A DNA stretch of 64,000 nt from Desertivirga xinjiangensis (GTDB lineage Bacteria; Bacteroidota; Bacteroidia; Sphingobacteriales; Sphingobacteriaceae): assembly GCF_024436435.1 (NCBI RefSeq), contig NZ_JAFMZP010000003.1:310001-374000 (forward strand). The letters are read 5' to 3'. The notes below the pieces were generated by a model that saw nothing but the letters and a program-made list of their open reading frames with translations, had not been told where the DNA came from and did not search any database. Of this stretch, positions 62,195 through 64,000 are shown piece by piece. A program made the position numbers and the translations under genes. Position 1 is the stretch's first letter. Each line of letters begins with the position of its first letter.

Positions 62195-64000
62195 ATGGAT
62201 TTTAAATCTCTAAAGGAAATGCTAAAAAGAATATTTCTGGCTTTGTTTATAGTAGCGGCAATTGCTTGTAAGGCAAATTTGCGCGTGAATACCGACGTAG
62301 AAGGCTCAAATAATTTAAAGCCGGAACCTCAGCAACAACTGGTAGCTAAGGAATTGGTTAAAGTGCTCGAAAATGCACATTACAAAAAAGTAAAGATCAA
62401 CGATTCCATCTCAAATGAGATCTTCAACCGCTTTTTAAAGAGACTTGATGAAGGAAGGAATTATCTACTGGCAAGCGACGTAAAGGAATTTGAAAAGTAC
62501 CGGTATGAGCTTGATAACTACCTTCGTGAGGGCGATTTGAGTGCTTTCTTCAAAATGTTTAATACATTTCAGAAGCGCTACCAGGAGAGAATTAAATTTT
62601 CAATTTCTCAAACGTCACAAAATTTCGATTTCAACAAAAACGAAACATACATATACAACCGTGAAAAACAACCCTGGTTCAGCACTGTTGCAGCGGCCGA
62701 TGCTTCCTGGAGAGCTCGTATCAAATATGAATTGCTGAACATGAAATTGACCGATGACGAGTCGAAGATTCAACGTTCTTTAATTAAACAACGCAACCTG
62801 CCTGTAGAAAGGGACACTGCCAATATCGGTAAAACAAAAGAGCCGGCTCTGACAAATGCGGAGGTATTGAAGAAACGCTATACCAATCTTTTAACTCAGG
62901 TTCAAAAAACAAACAATCAGGATGCTTTCCAGATGATCATGGATTCTTTCACCGAAGCCATTGATCCACATACCAATTATTTCATTCCACAAAGAGCACA
63001 GGAGTTTAATGAAGAAATGGCGAGAACGTTTGAGGGAATTGGCGCCCGTTTGCAGTTGGAGAATGAAGTGGTCAAAGTAGCTGAAGTAATTCCTGGTGGT
63101 CCCGCCTTTAAAGCCAAAACACTTCAGGCAAACGATAGGATCATTGGTGTTGCACAAGGGAAAGATGGAGAGTTCCTGGATATAATCGGTTGGAGGCTTG
63201 ACAATACGGTGTCGAAGATTAAGGGTCCACGTGGAACAATTGTCCGCCTGAAGATCATACCTGCCGGCCAGGAACTATCGTCTCAGCCAAAGATCATTGA
63301 GCTGGTACGTGATAAAATAGTGTTAGAAGATCAGTCTGCTAAAAAGACAGTAAAGGTTATAAATTCCGGAAACAAGTCGTATAAAATAGGAATTATTGAT
63401 ATCCCTGGATTTTATATGGACTGGAAGGCATATCAGGCAGGAGATCCTAATTATAAAAGTACAACCCGCGATGTAAGGCTGCTGATCGATACTTTGAAGC
63501 AGCAAAAGGTTGACGGAATTGTGATCGACCTTAGAAGCAATGGCGGCGGTTCATTGCCGGAAGCCATCGAACTGACAGGTTTGTTTATTAAAACAGGCCC
63601 GGTTGTACAGGTAAGATACCCTAACAAAGTGGAAGTAGATGCCGATGACGATGCAAGTATCGCATGGACAGGCCCGCTGGGTGTGATGGTCGACAGATTC
63701 AGCGCATCAGCTTCTGAAATCTTTGCTGCTGCTATCCAGGATTATGGCCGTGGGGTGATCATGGGTACCCAAACTTATGGAAAAGGGACTGTTCAGTCGG
63801 CCATAGATATGTCCAGATTTATCAGTCCTCTCGACGAGGTTCTGCTGAAAGCGCAGGGTAACAAAACTGCTACCAATGCAAATGCTCCGAAATTTGGCCA
63901 GGTAAATTTGACTATTGCCAAATTCTATCGTGTCAATGGAAGCAGCACTCAGCACAAAGGCGTGATCCCGGATGTTCAGTTCCCGATGATTTTCCCTGCA
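62195..64000 (+). CDS. Tail-specific (C-terminal processing) protease, 3' partial
   Basis: 602 codons run from the ATG at 62195 (or 62219) to the window edge, still open. The leader ends in a possible lipobox (AIAC, Cys about 25). An N-terminal helical domain (about 40-240) precedes a PDZ domain (about 270-360, FEGIGARLQLENEVVKVAEV, KIKGPRGTIVRLKII). An S41 protease domain (about 390-560) carries DLRSNGGGSLPEAIELT, the nucleophile Ser in DRFSASASEIFAAAIQDYG and the catalytic Lys in TYGKGTVQ. It degrades or trims periplasmic proteins, as Prc/Tsp does. The C-terminal domain lies outside. Confidence 0.94.
   Translation, partial: MDFKSLKEMLKRIFLALFIVAAIACKANLRVNTDVEGSNNLKPEPQQQLVAKELVKVLENAHYKKVKINDSISNEIFNRFLKRLDEGRNYLLASDVKEFEKYRYELDNYLREGDLSAFFKMFNTFQKRYQERIKFSISQTSQNFDFNKNETYIYNREKQPWFSTVAAADASWRARIKYELLNMKLTDDESKIQRSLIKQRNLPVERDTANIGKTKEPALTNAEVLKKRYTNLLTQVQKTNNQDAFQMIMDSFTEAIDPHTNYFIPQRAQEFNEEMARTFEGIGARLQLENEVVKVAEVIPGGPAFKAKTLQANDRIIGVAQGKDGEFLDIIGWRLDNTVSKIKGPRGTIVRLKIIPAGQELSSQPKIIELVRDKIVLEDQSAKKTVKVINSGNKSYKIGIIDIPGFYMDWKAYQAGDPNYKSTTRDVRLLIDTLKQQKVDGIVIDLRSNGGGSLPEAIELTGLFIKTGPVVQVRYPNKVEVDADDDASIAWTGPLGVMVDRFSASASEIFAAAIQDYGRGVIMGTQTYGKGTVQSAIDMSRFISPLDEVLLKAQGNKTATNANAPKFGQVNLTIAKFYRVNGSSTQHKGVIPDVQFPMIFPA

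Noticed and set aside
63224-63237. GGTCCACGTGGAAC, one mismatch from the parS core
   Set aside because: It lies inside the protease gene and encodes the conserved PDZ motif KGPRGT, so coding constraint explains it; a weak third parS site cannot be excluded but is not supported.
1-64000. CRISPR arrays, tRNA and rRNA genes, intact insertion sequences
   Set aside because: No regularly spaced repeat series, no tRNA T-arm/acceptor pattern and no transposase with motifs were recognised on either strand.

Overview
The window looks like chromosomal DNA of a Bacteroidota bacterium, most likely a Sphingobacteriaceae member (Pedobacter-like). The evidence is the TonB-dependent receptors with FecR and ECF sigma partners, many SpII lipoproteins, DUF4175/DUF4199-type Bacteroidota families, -7 promoter boxes of the TAnnTTTG type, and APS-reductase sulfate assimilation. 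No species can be named from sequence alone. No tRNA, rRNA, intact insertion sequence, prophage or CRISPR array was seen.

Layout. 1-6.4 kb: the 3' part of a TonB-dependent receptor followed by three lipoproteins (IPT/TIG and beta-propeller types), a probable outer-membrane uptake or binding module of unknown substrate. 6.4-15 kb: a worn accessory stretch with a type I methyltransferase (HsdM) remnant, an ECF sigma factor, an inward-facing FecR / TonB-receptor / lipoprotein block, a frameshifted small lipoprotein and a thioredoxin-like remnant. 15-17.4 kb: a tight unit of a small acidic protein with a CPPNC tail, a membrane protein, a histidine kinase and a response regulator. 17.5-33 kb: housekeeping genes: radical SAM protein, a seven-gene minus-strand membrane/NIF3 operon, mfd, a TonB-like protein, cdsA, a CPBP protease, dusB, apaG, a zinc peptidase, thiL and nadA.

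33.1-39.4 kb looks origin-proximal. The AT-rich nadA/nadB intergenic region carries DnaA-box-like sequences and lies where + strand GC skew appears to change sign. Two parS-type palindromes sit directly upstream of mnmG (gidA) about 6 kb away.

39.3-50.5 kb holds an ABC-F ATPase, a DUF4175/HATPase/ybeY operon, sulfate assimilation (cysH-cysD-cysN) and gltX. 50.5-55 kb holds an aldose epimerase, a peptidoglycan amidase, a peroxiredoxin and AhpD-like pair, a candidate structured RNA, an antitoxin-like remnant and a small membrane protein. 55-60 kb is a complete-looking cyanophycin cycle: cphA facing away from cphB and an isoaspartyl peptidase. The window ends with two related TPR proteins and a tail-specific protease cut by the window edge.

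Functional links: nadA and nadB supply quinolinate for NAD; CysD/CysN make APS and CysH reduces it; CphA stores Asp-Arg polymer that CphB and the isoaspartyl peptidase break down; the peroxiredoxin and AhpD-like protein probably cooperate in peroxide defence.
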